Source: Cynocephalus volans
Taxonomy: Eukaryota; Chordata; Mammalia; Dermoptera; Cynocephalidae
Length of the DNA: 64,000 nucleotides
NCBI RefSeq assembly: GCF_027409185.1
Contig: NC_084468.1
Coordinates: 53,197,001 to 53,261,000 of the forward strand
Direction: 5' to 3'
The first letter of the stretch is position 1. Each line of letters begins with the position of its first letter. The position numbers and the translations under genes are program-made. Shown here piece by piece: positions 25,056-39,649 of the stretch. The notes below the pieces were generated by a model. It saw nothing but the letters and a program-made list of their open reading frames with translations, had not been told where the DNA came from and ran no database searches.

Positions 25056-25825
25056 GTCTTAAACTACCTATTAAAATTTTAAACATTTGGTTTATGTTGC
25101 TTTTATTAAAAATAAATTATCTTTCCTTAAGAATTTGTTATGTAGATATTTGATGCATAGTACATTAGGAAAGATTAATGGGACATTTAAATTTTCAAGT
25201 AAAATCTATCTAAGCTATTTAGTCTGTATGGTATAGACACAGTATTGTTACAATATTACAGTTATTACAATGTTAACTCAATATTAACTATTGTAAATCG
25301 ATCTGTGAGTTAATAACAAAATATTAAGATTATAATCATATTCCTTTAAAATTTTTGCTTTTATCAATTATCTTCCATTGACATTTTTTTTTTAATTAGA
25401 GTGGGAATTTGTACTGAGAAGTTCACAAATTTTTATCTTTTTTTTTCTTTCCAATTTCCCAGGTGTTTATATCCTTAAGTAATGTTTTTCTCGCAATAAC
25501 TTAGGTTTATTTCATCAGACATGTTCCTCAAGATGCATTTTTGCTTTTGTTATTCTCCATATCTTTCTCCAGATCCATATCTCTTTCCATTCTTAAATTC
25601 AGGATATGATTTCAGTTTATTCCTGTTGCTGTTTGATTCCATTTGCTGATGCTAAGCAAAATTCTTTTGGCAAATATTTTACCTTCAAACTCATTAAGAT
25701 GGATTATCTGGGCCTGAAAAAATAACATGTGTACCTCAAGTACATTTTAAAAAGAGGATATATTGGGAATAGATCACCCAGTGAACTTGAGAAATAACAC
25801 AAATTCTGCCTTCAGTTCAGTAGCT
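25056..25825. other. Gene-free stretch
   Basis: No gene or repeat recognised. Short T-runs occur at 25,386-25,393 and 25,438-25,446. Confidence 0.5.
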
Positions 25826-26235
25826 TCTAACTCTGCATTGTCCAATAGGGCAATGAATAGCCACATGTGACAATGGAGAACTTGAAATAAAAAAATAAAA
25901 TAAAATGAAAAAAATAAAATCTAAATACGTTGAAGTATTTTCAATAAAAACTTGCATCAATAAGAATAAAAAAAAGATGTGCTGGAAGTATAAAATGAAC
26001 ACTGGATTTTAAAGACTTAGGTGAGAAAAAAGAGTATGAAATATCTTAATAACTTTCTTATTGAGTATATGTTTAAATAAAAATACTTTTGATACATTGG
26101 ATTAAGTAACAATATTATTTAATTTTTTTTTACCTTTTTCATTTTGCCTTTTTAAAGACGGTTACTAGAAATGTAAAGCTGCATATGTGGTCACATTAAA
26201 TTTCTGTCAGACAGTTCTGTCCTGGCAGAATAAAC
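25820..26235. mobile_element. Old hAT/Charlie-type nonautonomous DNA transposon, probable
   Basis: The left side reads 'ctctgcattgtccaatag' plus 'tagccacatgtg', and the right side 'catatgtggtcacatt' plus 'cagttctgtcc'. In known short Charlie-derived elements, 'tgtccaata' and 'agccacatgtggc' sit at one end with an inverted counterpart at the other. The interior is very A/T-rich. The terminal repeats are diverged, so the family is uncertain. Confidence 0.5.
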
Positions 26236-26627
26236 CTCAGGCCTTGTTTTTAAAGAAAATGTTTACTTTTATAAAGTAAAAGTTTACAGAATATTTTCAC
26301 TATCATATTTTCTGCATATTTTATTGTTAAATGTAAATTCCAGAAGTTATTCTGCTAATATAAAACCCTTCTCTTCATGATTTTCCTAACTTTTAGTTAT
26401 GAAAATTTTTTTCTGATGGAAGACATAACCTTTGTTAACAAATACATACATGGAAATACTAAATAAATTCAGAAAAGAAGAAGATATAGTCAATAAATTG
26501 AAAGAGTGATAATTACATGTGTGTATGCTGTACTTTACAAAGCACGGTGTTATGCACTATCCAACAGAAGTTTTACAGTGATCCGAAAAGTAAGCTAAAT
26601 TATAAAAAAGGACAAAATGCTTGTGTG

Positions 26628-26670
<43 letters not shown>

Positions 26671-27009
26671 TATGTGTTTGTGTGTGTGTGTGTGCGCATG
26701 CATAAGGCCAGGTGACTACTAAAATTTTTAAAGTCATAAACATAATATAAAGTTAAAAGGGAAGGGGGGTTATGCTGGGATACAATTTTCCTTTGCTTTC
26801 TCACATTTCTGCATATCTTGTGAGCAGAGGCACTACCATTTTTTCCCTCAGACTATCTTTTCAAGCAAAAAGACTTTCGAAAAAAGAATAGTGTATTTCT
26901 CTGGAGCAGGGGTATGCTTATTTACTGTTCAGGTTGATAAAGATAATATTTGGAAATTTTCCCACACGTTTTCTTGTAGCCCATTACATTATATTTACAT
27001 GTTTATTAT
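26236..27009. other. Gene-free stretch with a microsatellite
   Basis: No gene recognised. It includes the compound microsatellite listed separately at 26,621-26,697. Confidence 0.5.
26621..26697. repeat. Compound microsatellite (TG)n(AG)n(TG)n
   Basis: A run of TG units, then about seven AG units, a TATGTG interruption, and TG again ending in GCGCATGCA. The two overlapping frames, Cys-Val rich on the plus strand and Thr-His rich on the minus strand, are artefacts of this repeat. Confidence 0.95.
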
Positions 27010-27330
27010 GTTACATTATAAAAGATTGGGGTTTTTAAAATGTGGGTGCCAGGGCTTTCACACAAACCCACTTTGTGTGCAGCATGCACATCAGCTGTTT
27101 CACATTGCCCATGGGACCTGAAGGGCAAGAACTGGTGCAGTGTGACACTAGTGCTGTTTACTGTGCCATGAGTAACAAAGTATTTTGTCTCTGATCTAGG
27201 ATTCTCCTGTTTTCTGCCATCATCCATTAAACTGTGGCAGGCTAACTTGTGACCTTGTTAGTCTATAAGTAGGGTAAATTCCAAGTCCCCGCAAAACTCT
27301 TGGCAGGGTCTTGAAAATGAATATGTACAA
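27010..27330 (+). repeat. Unnamed ancient repeat, copy B (pairs with 4.7 kb)
   Basis: Ordered word matches to 4,690-4,910: 'ttgc.catgg..c.tg.agggc.aagaactggt', 'tgccatgagtaa', 'tttgtct', 'cctgt..tctgccatcatcca', 'aaactgtggcag' and 'gggtaaattccaagtc...aactcttgg'. It is somewhat more complete than copy A between the 'tttgtct' and 'cctgt' words. It reads like an old ERVL- or MaLR-type LTR; name unknown. Confidence 0.45.
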
Positions 27331-28930
27331 CAGTAAAAGTTAGGAATAGTTTTTAAGCTCAGAAGAGAATAATAGAATGAGCAAAAAGTACGGAAGAAAG
27401 GAATAATTGGGGATAAAGCACTAAATAAGAAACGGATAACCATATAATTTTTGATATAAAGATATATATATATATATGCAAGAAATAGTTTTACTCAATT
27501 TGAGCATTACTCTATTTTTACAATTTATTTCATTCAAAAAATATTTCTGCTTTAAAAAAAAGCTCATTACCTCCTCAAATAGAAGGAAAGTTATTGTTCT
27601 AATTCCAACGACAGACATAGCGTTGATACAAAGCACACTATACAAATAAAAAAGGAGAAAGTCATTATTATTTTAAAATTTCCTCTAGGTAAAAATAAAT
27701 AGAAAAGGTGATGCTGGCTAGTGTATATGTGTGTGTGTGTGTGCATTAACATATATATGAGTATGAACGTTTGTATATATAAATTATTTAACTTGCTTTT
27801 AAAAGGCTGTGGTGTCCTAGTGTCTTGCTCAATTTTCTTTTTTTCTTAAGAAAAAATGTCATTATAGTTTTCTATAGAAAGAACAATCATTATGATTAAA
27901 AAAATTTTATCCTAGAAAATTAATTTCGTACTGTCACTTTGTATGAAGCATTGAGTGAAATCTTCATGATTTTGTTTTATGAATGGAAATGAAATGACTG
28001 AGAAAAATGCAAATAATAGAAATAATAGTTTTATGCTGATTATTTTAGTTAGAAGTCACATTTATACACATTTTAATACAAATATTTTGTTTCATTCTCT
28101 CATATATGTATATGAAATTATATATATATATAGTCTGTCCTCTATAACATTTTCTTGGTTAAGTGATTTACACAGAAAGTTTACAAATTTCAACTATGTT
28201 ATTGAAAATGAAGATTACTATTTTCATAAAAATAAGTTTACTATTTTCATAAAAATAAAATAAATGACATAAGGAATTAATCTGTTGAGGATTACAAGCA
28301 GACCCAGAAATAGATATTTTATATAGACAGAAATTATGTAGTTTAGAAAATTGGTAATGGTAATTTAGGATTTACCTTCACTTTCAATTAAGCCTGTGTA
28401 CCCATATTATTAAAATATACATATCCCTTGAGTACTTTGAATGATCAGTACTTGGTGTCCTTGACCTACCCCAAATGAAATACTGCATTTTTATCATTAA
28501 TAATTTTTGTAAAAATGAAGTTTATTTTATACCTTCAAATCATCTGTATTCTCTAAAATATCTTTTATATATAAAGAATATGAATAAGTGTGTCATTCTA
28601 GATGTAAGGAGCTGATATATAAGCCTGATTTTAAGGCAAACAATTTAGGTTACCCTTTGGCTATCGAATGTTAGGTTAGTAAGAAAAAGAAAACATATAT
28701 CCAAAGAGACAATAGGAAGAAACTTGTCCAACGCAACAGTAAACCACATATAAGTATGACAATAACTCCCGGCATACCTAGAACTTTAGTTTGAGTTAAA
28801 AAATTATTATTCTCTTTTCCATGAACTCTTAAAAATTATGCTCTTGCTGCTAATACTCTCTTCTTAGTGTGAAAGAGAGTGAGACATACATGTCTGTCAG
28901 TCAGCAGATTTAGAGTTAAGAAATAAATAC
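27331..28930. other. Gene-free stretch
   Basis: No gene or confident repeat. Low-complexity patches: (TA)n at 27,462-27,478, (GT)n at 27,729-27,743, (TA)n at 28,117-28,132, and a 19-base word (ttactattttcataaaaat, about 28,216-28,234 and 28,237-28,256) repeated directly. Confidence 0.5.
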
Positions 28931-29412
28931 TGTTTTATTCTTCTTTGCCTGCCTTAACAAAATACCATAGACTGGGTGGCTTAACAACAGTAATTTATTT
29001 TCTCACAGTTCTGGAGGCTAGAAGTCCCAGATCAAGAAGCTGCCTGATTTGGTTCCCAGTGGGGGCTGTCTTCCTGACTTGTGGATGGCTGCCTTCTCTC
29101 TGTGTCCTCACATAGCTTCTGTGCATGTGCAGAGAAAGAGAGAGAGAGAGAGAGAAAGGGGTCTTCAGAAAGTTTATGAAAATATTCCAATTATCTTTTA
29201 ATTCTATTTTTCTATGAGATTTTTGAAGTTATCCTCATATCTCTTTACTTCCCTTTCTCATGAGGCCGCTTGTCCTATCTGACTACTACCCCAGTCTTAA
29301 TGACTTCATTTAGCCTTAATTACCTCCTATAGACTGTATCTCAAAAATGCAGTTACATTTGGGGCTTATGGCTTCATATGAATTTGGGGGGTACATAACT
29401 TAGTCCATAACA
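28931..29412 (-). mobile_element. MLT1-like solo LTR, antisense, with nested MITE
   Basis: It starts TGTTTTATTCTTCTTTGCCTG and ends TAGTCCATAACA, with the typical interior words 'aacaaaataccatagactgggtggctta', 'ctcacagttctggaggctagaag' and 'tgaatttgggggg'. An exact 5-bp duplication, aatac, flanks it (28,926-28,930 and 29,413-29,417). A mariner-like MITE lies inside at 29,158-29,237 next to a (GA)n patch. Confidence 0.8.
29158..29237. mobile_element. Mariner-like MITE copy 2, inside the LTR
   Basis: Left arm 'gggtcttcagaaagtttatgaaaa', right arm 'tttttctatgagatttttgaagtta'. The arms are inverted copies with a few mismatches. It is diverged relative to the 50.3 kb copy but has the same ~80-bp length. 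It splits an MLT1-like LTR, so it is younger than the LTR. Confidence 0.7.
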
Positions 29413-29599
29413 AATACAAGCACCCTACATTCATTCATGCCATTGAGTAATAATAGATTTCTTGATTATTTCATTGAGAGAATACTCTTAATGTAGGTTT
29501 TTCACTTGCTTAATTTCTGGAGTGAATCAACATTGCATACCTTAGCACCTGCCCCACTTTAATTTGAACAATTCAGCTTTTCTGAAAAGAATTAAGCAA

Positions 29600-30094
29600 T
29601 GTTTAATATTTATTTGTTTGTTTATTTATTATTTACTTCTCAGTACCAGATATTTATTTCCCTCACATGTGGAATGGCTCACATACACAACACACAGGCA
29701 TCAACACTGTGGGACAGGGTAGTACCGGCCTCTGAGGGGGAGCTCTTGGCCTCATGGCGTAAGAAGCGAGAAGAGGATGGTTTCTTTTTCCTGCCTTCAC
29801 TGGGGCCTGAGTGAACCCATGAGCAATTGCCACCCCTTCCGCCTCTCAGCCAAGGAGAAGCCACCTTGGAGACATGTTTAGTTCCAACCAACATAGTAAG
29901 TGGAGAAGGAATTGGCCCGGTCCCAGCCATTACAGGGAAAAGGTGTAAATGGTAAAGGAAGGTACAGTTTGGATTAAGCCACAAGAGGGGGCAGATGACA
30001 CCATCAGAAGCATGTGCAGGGTGGGGGCAGTTCTTGGGCTTCTGGGCTACCTAGTCCCTGGCTTAGCAGGAAGGGTAGGTGAGATGGACAGGGT
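29600..30094 (-). pseudogene. TPI1: 3' UTR and A-tail of the TPI1 retrocopy
   Basis: Directly downstream of the TPI-like stop codon the minus strand continues as GC-richer, UTR-like sequence. It has a polyadenylation signal AATAAA (29,653-29,658) and about 15 bases later an eroded A-rich tail (AATAAATAAACAAACAAATAAA, here split for length) reaching about 29,600. The retained 3' UTR and tail show the copy came from a mature polyadenylated mRNA. Confidence 0.75.
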
Positions 30095-32479
<2,385 letters not shown>

Positions 32480-32480
<1 letters not shown>

Positions 32481-32905
32481 ATGAGTTAGCCTGTCATGGT
32501 TTCATAAATTATGGCAGAAAACACAAGACTTGTGGGTCCAAGATAAAAAAGTATTTCTTACTCACAGCAACCACAATAGAGTCACATCTTGTGCCAGTTC
32601 CCTGAAATCCAATTACCACAGAAAGTTGCAAAGAGGGCAAGGTACTGCCTGCATATGCCATGATGTTATAGGAGAGAAACCCTGAGATTAGAAAACCTCA
32701 GTCTTGTGTACAGGATTCTGGAAAACTGCCCATCCACCCCTATGGAAAGAGACATTACCTTTATTACACTGGAATGTTAAAGAGGAGGAGGAACTATCTC
32801 TATCTTTACTATTCTGGAATAGAAATAAACCCTGAGGAAGGGGGTGGGTGGGAGGAGGATGATGGAATATCTCTTTTTTACCTTAGAATATATGAAACCA
32901 TTGTC
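32480..32905. repeat. Possible ancient LTR-like relic
   Basis: Less AT-rich than its surroundings, with LTR-like words ('catggtttcataaattatggcagaaaacac', 'agtatttcttactcacagcaaccacaatag', 'ttgcaaagagggcaaggtact'). I think it is an ERVL-class LTR relic but could not confirm the ends. Confidence 0.3.
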
Positions 32906-33379
32906 ATTCTAAGGCTGTTTGCTTATAAAAAATGTTCTTGAAAAGATAGTCTGGAGTAAATTGACTGTCATTTATATGCAGAAATAGGAAAAATGTGTCT
33001 CCTAATACCCATGTCTTTCAAATACCTTTATTATAACTTTTTAATTTTTATTGTAATAAAATATTAACTTTTTTTACTCCGTCAGCTCTTGGTACAGTAT
33101 ACAATGTATAATAGACATACTCCAATTGCCTTCTTGAAGGGCTTACATAAAATATCTCATAGTTATAACAAGATATTTTCAGCTGATAACATCTTCTATT
33201 GTATACAAAAATCTCTACACTTTTTCTCCCCCCTCACTTTATAATTTTTGATTTTATAATTTACATATTTTTATATTGTACATTAATAAATTAAGGCTAT
33301 TCTTATTTTTAATAGTTTTTTTTTAACCTTTCTACTAGAGATACAAGAAATTTATGTACCACCATAACAGGATTAGAGA

Positions 33380-35580
33380 ATTCTGAATTTGACTATGGAA
33401 ATATGGTTTGGGGTCTGACATTAATTTGGGGAAATTCTAAGTTATTATTGCTTCAAATATTGCTCTTGTTTCTTTCCCTCTTTCTTCTTTTTGGTATTCC
33501 CATGACACATATATTTAACTCTTGTAGTTGTCTCACAGCTCTTGTATATTTTTAAGTATTCTCTTTGTTTTTCAGTTTTTGAAGTTTCTTTTCATATTTA
33601 TTGAGCTCAGAAATTCTTTCCTTAGCAGTGTTCAACCTGCTAATAAACTCACCAAAGGCATTCTTCATTTCTGTTACAGCATTTATGATCTCTAGTACTT
33701 CTTTTTTCTTCTTTCTTAGGATCTCCATCTCTTACATTGCACATATGTTCTTACATGCTGTCCTCTTCATTCACTAGAGCCTGTACTGTATTAATCATTG
33801 TTGTTTTAAATTCATGAAAATTCCAACATCTTTCCATGTCTAGTTCTGATGCTTGCTCTGTCTTTTCAAAGTGTGACTTTTGCCCTTTGGCATGCCTTGT
33901 GATTTCTTCTTGATCACTGGACATGAAGACATGGTATACCTGTTACAAAGGAACTGCTGTAAATTGGCTCTAGTAATGTGATGGTTAAGGTGTGGGAGGA
34001 GGAAAAGCATTCTATAGTCCTATGATTAGCTCCAGATCTTTCAGTGAGCCGATGACTCTGAACTATGAATGGCAAAAGTGCTTTCCAGTTTTTTCTTCCC
34101 CCTTAGGTGAGACATGATGGCTAGAGAGAGATGGAGTTGGTTATTTTCCTTCCTTAAGGTCAGTTAGGCTCTTTTAATACCCCCAGCAGATTAGGCACGG
34201 TTAACCAGTCTCTACTGAAGGCAGGCGTTGTTAGAAAGAACAAGAGTGCCCTGGTATATTTCAAAATAGTTTTCCTCTCCTTCTGCTGAAAACATAAAGG
34301 AATTTTTCTCCAATATCTACTGTGGAAACCTGGTCAATCTCCTGAAGGCAAATCACACAAAATTATGAGTCCCCCTGTAACTGAGTCTCCTTGAAGATTT
34401 TAGCTGTCATACTTGTCTGCACTGAGCTTCAAGATATCTTTTAATTATTGTTCAGGTTTTTCTACCCCAGCTTTGGTTCCTATGGCAGTTTCTGCTCATG
34501 AGTCTCACTATGGAAAGCTGTGACTCCCTGTATTCACATCTGTGACTCTCCAATACTTGGGGCAGCTGTTTGCCTTGTATCTTTCCCTCTCTTATAAATT
34601 CAAGAAGAGTTGTTTAGTTTTCATTTTTTTCAGATTTTTACTTGTTGTTAGAATGGTGTGGTGCCTTCCAAGCTCTTTACATAAGGAAATGGAAATTAGA
34701 AGTCAAAAATGGTTCAACCTTGCTTTCATTTTTGAAGGATATTTTCATTGACTATAGAATTCCAAATCATGTCCTTTTCTCTCTGCACTTTAAAGTTGTT
34801 TCATCGACTTCTGTCTTGAGGTGTTTTATACAAAAAAAAAAAAAATTAGTAACTATTTTTATCTTTTATTTCCCTAACATAGAATGTCTTTTTTTTCCCC
34901 CTATGGCTTTTAAACTTTTTTTCTCTTTATCATTAGTTTTCCAAATTTTGAATATGAAGTGATTTGGCGTGGTGTTCTTTGTTTCTTAAAGTTTGTTAAA
35001 CTTAATTCTGCTAGTTTATATTTTTCAACAAATCTGAAAAATATTTGGCCATTATTTATTCAAACACTTTGTGTGTACCTTTCTCTTACCATGTGTGACT
35101 GCGGTTACACATATTTCAGAATGCTTGGTATGGTCCCACAGATTAGTCTGCCTTTGTTCGTTTTAATCATCTTTTTTATCCTCTGTGCTTTTGTTTGGAT
35201 ATTTTGATTGATATATTCTGAAATTCATATATATTTTCTTCTTCAGTGTCTAATCTAATGGTGTCTATCATTTAAATTATTTTGTTTGCATTTTCTTTAA
35301 ATTTTTGAATAAATTTACAATAAATATTTTAATATACTTATCTGCTAATTTCATCATCTCTGCTATTTCTGGGTATTTCTATTGACAAATTTTTCTCTGT
35401 GTTGTGATTCTTTCTTTCCTGCTTCTTTAAATGTCCAGTAATTTTTGATTGGGTTCCAAAGAATATGAATTTTATGAATATCGAATTACTGAGTGGTTTA
35501 TCACTACTTGTAAATAGTGACTATTCTGAGATCTCCACTAAAGGATTTTGGGAATTTGACATCATCATGCTTGTCAGAAT
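33380..35580 (-). mobile_element. Ancient L1 5'-region fragments, antisense
   Basis: The sequence resembles the antisense 5' UTR and ORF1 region of old L1M/HAL1 elements. Examples are 'gatctctagtacttctt..ttcttctttcttaggatctccatctctta' and 'catgccttgtgatttcttcttgatc...gacatgaag' near 33.7-33.93 kb. A second block (34.5-35.5 kb) ends in 'ccagtaatttttgattgggttccaaagaatatgaat'. It is probably one or two insertions. A long A-run lies at 34,831-34,844. No coding capacity. Confidence 0.5.
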
Positions 35581-35811
35581 TCAAATATAGTACATAAAGT
35601 ATACACTCAATACATTTTACATACGGAATAAATAATTAAATTATAATTTATTTTATTCTTCCAAAATAGTATTGAAGTTTACACATAAGATTTAGATCTA
35701 ATCAATACAAATATTTTAAATAAAATAATACATTAATTTGCTTTTTGGACATTCTGGCAAAAGGAAATAATGCACACAGGAAACAAGAAAGAAAAATCAC
35801 AAAATTTCTCT

Positions 35812-37683
35812 TTTTTTGTTTTTATTTTTTTAATTAAAAAATAATTGATTAAACATATTTGTGGGGTACAAAGTTGAAAATCAATGCCTATGTACAATGT
35901 GAGGTGATCAAATCAGAATAATTACTATATTCATCATTACCAAATGTAATCATTCCTGTGTCCATTAACTAATTTTTCACTAACCCACCTTCTGCTCTCC
36001 CTTTTCCAACTCTAGTAACCACAGTTCTGTTCTCTTCTTCTGAATGTTCAATGTATTATTGTGATTGTTGCTTGTTTTATTTTCTTCTTTCTCTCTCTCT
36101 CTTTCCTTTCTTCCTTTCTTTTTTCTTTCCTTCCACTCCCACCTATGAGTGAGGGCATCTGGTAGTTTTCTTTCTTTTCCTGATTGTTTCATTTAACATA
36201 ATTTTCTCCAAGCTCATACAGGTAGCTGGGAATGGAAGAATTACATTCTTTTTTATGGCTAAGTAGGATGTCATTGTGTATATATACCACATTTTTCTTA
36301 TTCAGTCATCCATTAATAGACACTTATGTTGGTTTCCTATCTTGGCTATTATAAATAGAGCTGTGAGAAACATGGGAGTGCAGGTATCCCTTTGACATGA
36401 TGATTTCCATTACTTTGAATGTATACCCAGTAGTGGGATTGCTGGATCAGATGGTAGTTCTATCTACAGTTGTTTGAGAAAACTTCATACTGTCTTCTAT
36501 AATGGCTGTACTCATTTACAGTCCCACTAACAGTGTGGAAGAGTTCCCCTTTCTCCACATCTTTGCTAGCATTTGTTATTCTCTGTCCTTTATGTAATAG
36601 CTAGCCTAGCTGGGGTAAGATGACATCTCCATGTGGTATTAATTTGCATTTTCCTAATGATTAGTGCCATTGAGCATTTTTTCACATACTTGTAAGGCAT
36701 TTGCATGTCTTCCTTTAAGAAATGTCTATTCAACTTCTTTGTCCATTTTAAAAAATTGCATTATTATTATTATTATCATTATTACTATCATCATCATCAT
36801 CATCATCATCATCATTACTGTTGTTTTAGTTTCTTGTATTTTCTGGATAGTAATCCCTTGTCAGATGTATAGTTTGCAAATATTTTCTCTCATTCTGTAG
36901 GTTGTCTTTTCACTCTGTTGATTGCTTTTTTTCTGTACAGAAGCATTTCAGATTGATATAATCACATTCGTTTATTTTTTCTTTTGTTGCCTGTGCTTTT
37001 GAGGTCTTATTCATGAAATCTTTGCTCAGTCCTACAACCTGAAGTGTTTACTCTGTTTTCCTCTAGAAGTTTTTATAGTTTCAAGTATTATATTTAAATC
37101 TTTGACCCACTTTGAGTTGATTTTGGTATATGGTTAGATGTATGGGTCTAGTTTCATTCTTCTGCACATGGATATCCAGTTTTCCCAACACCATCTGCTG
37201 GAGACACTCTCCATTCCCCAGTATATGTTCTGGACACCTTTATTGAAGATCAGTTGGTTGTAAGTACATGAATTGATTTCTGGGTCCTCTATTCTGTTCC
37301 ATTGGTTCATGTGTCTGTTTTTATGCCACTATCATGCTGTTTTGGTTATTATTGCTTTCCAGTATAATTTGAAGTCAGGTAGTATATGCTTCTGGTTTTA
37401 TTATCATTATTATTATTATTATTATCATCATCGTTGCTCAGGATTACTTTGGCTATTCAGGATCTTTTGTTACTCCATGTGAATGTTAGGATTGTTTTTT
37501 ATGTTTCTGTGAAGAATGTTGTTGGTATTTTGATGTGGATTGCATTGAATCTGTAGATCGCTTGGGTAGCATGGACCTTTTTACAATGTTAACTATTACA
37601 ATCCATGAACAGGGAATATCTTTCAACATTTTGGTGTTCTCTTTAATTTCTTTCAGCAATGCTTTGTTGTTCTCACTGTATAC
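35812..37683 (-). mobile_element. L1 (L1MA/L1PB-like), 3' half in antisense orientation
   Basis: On the minus strand this is ORF2 from the block [24 protein letters not shown] (near 37,680-37,600) to the C-terminus and 3' UTR, ending in an A-rich tail (T-run at 35,812-35,835 on the plus strand). The 3' UTR word 'ttgtggggtacaaagttg' fits the L1MA/L1PB class. At 37,683 the orientation flips; the segment to the right is the preceding part of the same ORF2 in the opposite direction. Confidence 0.8.
36760..36818. repeat. (ATT)n(ATC)n microsatellite within L1
   Basis: TTATTATTATTATTATCATTATTACTA followed by nine or more ATC units (pieces shown only). A related (ATT)n(ATC)n run lies in the same L1 at 37,398-37,432. 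Confidence 0.9.
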
Positions 37684-38506
37684 AGACATATACAGAACAT
37701 TTCTTCCAAGAACTGGAGAATATACATACTTCTCATCAGCACACAAATCACTTTCCATGATAGGTCATATGTTAGGCCACAAATTAAAACTCAACAAATT
37801 TAAAAACACTGAAATTATATCAAATATATATTCAGACCACAATGGAATAAAATTAGAAATTAACAACAAACCAAACTTTGGAAACTATACAAATGCAAAG
37901 GAAGTGAAACAACATACTCCCAAATGACCAATGGGTCAGAAAAGAAATAAAGCAGGAAATCCAAAAATTCCTTGAAACAAATGAAAATACAAGCACAATT
38001 TACCAAAACCAAAGGGAAACTGCAAAATCAGTACTATGAGAGAAGTCTACAGCAATAAATGCTCACATCAAAAGAATAGAAAGATGTCCAATAAACAACC
38101 TAATGTTATACCTCAAAGAACTGGAAAAACAATAACAATCCAATTCCAAAATTAGTAGATGGAAAGAAATAGTTAATATCAAAGTAGAACCAACTGCAAC
38201 AGAAACCAAAATAATGATACCAAAGATCAACAAAACAAAACAACAAAATTTTGAGAAGATAAAAAAGAGAAGCCATTGGACAGACAAAAAAAAAAAAAAA
38301 AGAAGAAGAAGAAGGGAGAAGACCCAAACAGCAAAAATCAGAAATGAAAAAAGAATACATCAGAACTAATACCACAAATATACAAAAAAATTATTAGATT
38401 CTGTTATGAACAACTATACATCAACAAATTTGAAAATCTGGAGGAAATGGATAAATTTCTGGACACATAGAACCTACCAGCCCTGATCCAAGAAGAGACA
38501 GAAAAT

Positions 38507-38881
38507 GTGAACAGACCGATAATGGGCAACAATATTGAAGCAGTAATCAGCAGTCTCCCAACAAGGAAAAGCCCAGGACCAGACGGCTTCAATGTTGAAT
38601 TCTACCAAACCTTTAAAGAGGAATTAATACCACTCCTTTTCAAACTGTTCCAAGAAATTGAAGCAGAGGCCATTCTTTCAATCTCATTCTGTGAGGCCAG
38701 CATCGTCCTGATACCAAAGCCAAACAAAGACACAACAAAAAAAGAAAGCTACAGGATAGCATCCTGGATGAGCATAGACACAAATATCCTCAACAGAATA
38801 TTAGCAAACAGAATACAACAGCACATCAAAAAGATTATGCATCATGATCAAGAGGGACTCATCCCAGCGATGCAAAGATAG
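38507..38881 (+). pseudogene. L1 ORF2 reverse-transcriptase fragment
   Basis: The frame shows [20 protein letters not shown], then [15 protein letters not shown], an [12 protein letters not shown] block, and [24 protein letters not shown], conserved in the L1 reverse transcriptase fingers and palm. It ends at a stop at 38,879. The catalytic FxDD motif lies further on at about 39,167 in another open piece. Confidence 0.85.
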
Positions 38882-39042
38882 TTAATATATGTTATACACC
38901 ACATCACCAAAACCAAGAACGAAAGCCATATGATCATCTCAATAGACACAGAAAAAGCATTTCACAAAATTCAACATCTTTTCATGATAAACACTCTTGC
39001 AAATTAGATAGAGAAGGAAAATGTCTCACTGTAGTAAAAGCT

Positions 39043-39159
39043 TTGTCTTTTCCAGTTAGGATGGCCTTTATTTCTTTCTCTTGCCTGATTGCTTTAACTA
39101 ATACTTCTAATACTAATTTGAGCAGGAGTGGTAACAGTAAGCAGTACTGTCTTGTTCCT
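39043..39159 (-). other. 117-bp internal inversion within the L1 reverse transcriptase
   Basis: The flanking plus strand reads [12 protein letters not shown] up to 39,043 and resumes [13 protein letters not shown] at about 39,160. Between them the plus strand makes no L1 sense, but the minus strand reads [20 protein letters not shown] and then [17 protein letters not shown], the missing ORF2 segment. About 20 codons expected before this segment are absent. This is an inversion with a deletion, separate from the twin-priming inversion. Confidence 0.85.
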
Positions 39160-39448
39160 CTTCACAGATGACATGATCCTATACATAGAAAAACCTATAA
39201 ACTCTATGCAAAAACTCATAGAATTAATAAACAAAGTCAGTAAAGTTGCAGGATACAATATCAATACTCAAAAATCAGTAGTGTTTTTATACACCAACAA
39301 TGAACAAGCAGAAAAAGAAATTAAGAAAGCAAGCCCATTTACAATGAACAAAAAAATAAATTTAACCAAGGGGGTGAAAGATCTCTACAATGAAAACTAC
39401 AGAGAAATTCTAAATACATATTTGAAATATTTCCTCAAAATCAAATAA
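39128..39448 (+). pseudogene. L1 ORF2 fragment with reverse-transcriptase active-site motif
   Basis: Starts in the inverted patch, then [40 protein letters not shown] and VKDLYNENY. The active-site motif is FTDD instead of the more usual FADD. The sequence after YNENYREI is genomic flank. Confidence 0.8.
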
Positions 39449-39649
39449 ACTTTTACTTTTAAAAGTTTTAAAGAACTTTTTGAAAACTTTTTTATTTACT
39501 TATAATAAAATACAGGACTTTTTGTGTACAGATCTATGGAATTTAACAAACACACACCAACATATAATTACAAATAAAAATCAAGATACAAAATAGTTCC
39601 ATCACCCCAAAATTAACCTGCTTTAACACACACACACCCACACACACAA

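Larger units (their letters stand above)
37684..39412 (+). mobile_element. Inverted 5' half of the same L1 (twin-priming structure)
   Basis: The plus strand reads ORF2 from the end of the endonuclease (DIYRTFLPRTGEY, then MIGHMLGHK and SDHNGIKLEINNK, 37,685-37,870) through the palm ([15 protein letters not shown] near 38,570) to KDLYNENYREI at about 39,410. The 3' half at 35,812-37,683 begins exactly where this piece stops in the protein (NNKALLKE). The two pieces are thus adjacent in the source element but oppositely oriented, the arrangement produced by twin priming. A small extra inversion lies at 39,043-39,159. Confidence 0.85.

Noticed and set aside
26517..26804. Cys-Val and Thr-His repeat proteins
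   Set aside because: Translations of a TG/AG microsatellite.
37535..37927. A 130-residue protein
   Set aside because: Crosses the inversion junction of the twin-primed L1; the first half is antisense sequence and only the second half is L1 ORF2.
35801..39432. Target-site duplication for the twin-primed L1 (aaatttctc against atatttcctc)
   Set aside because: The match is imperfect and would leave unexplained bases between the L1 end and the repeat.
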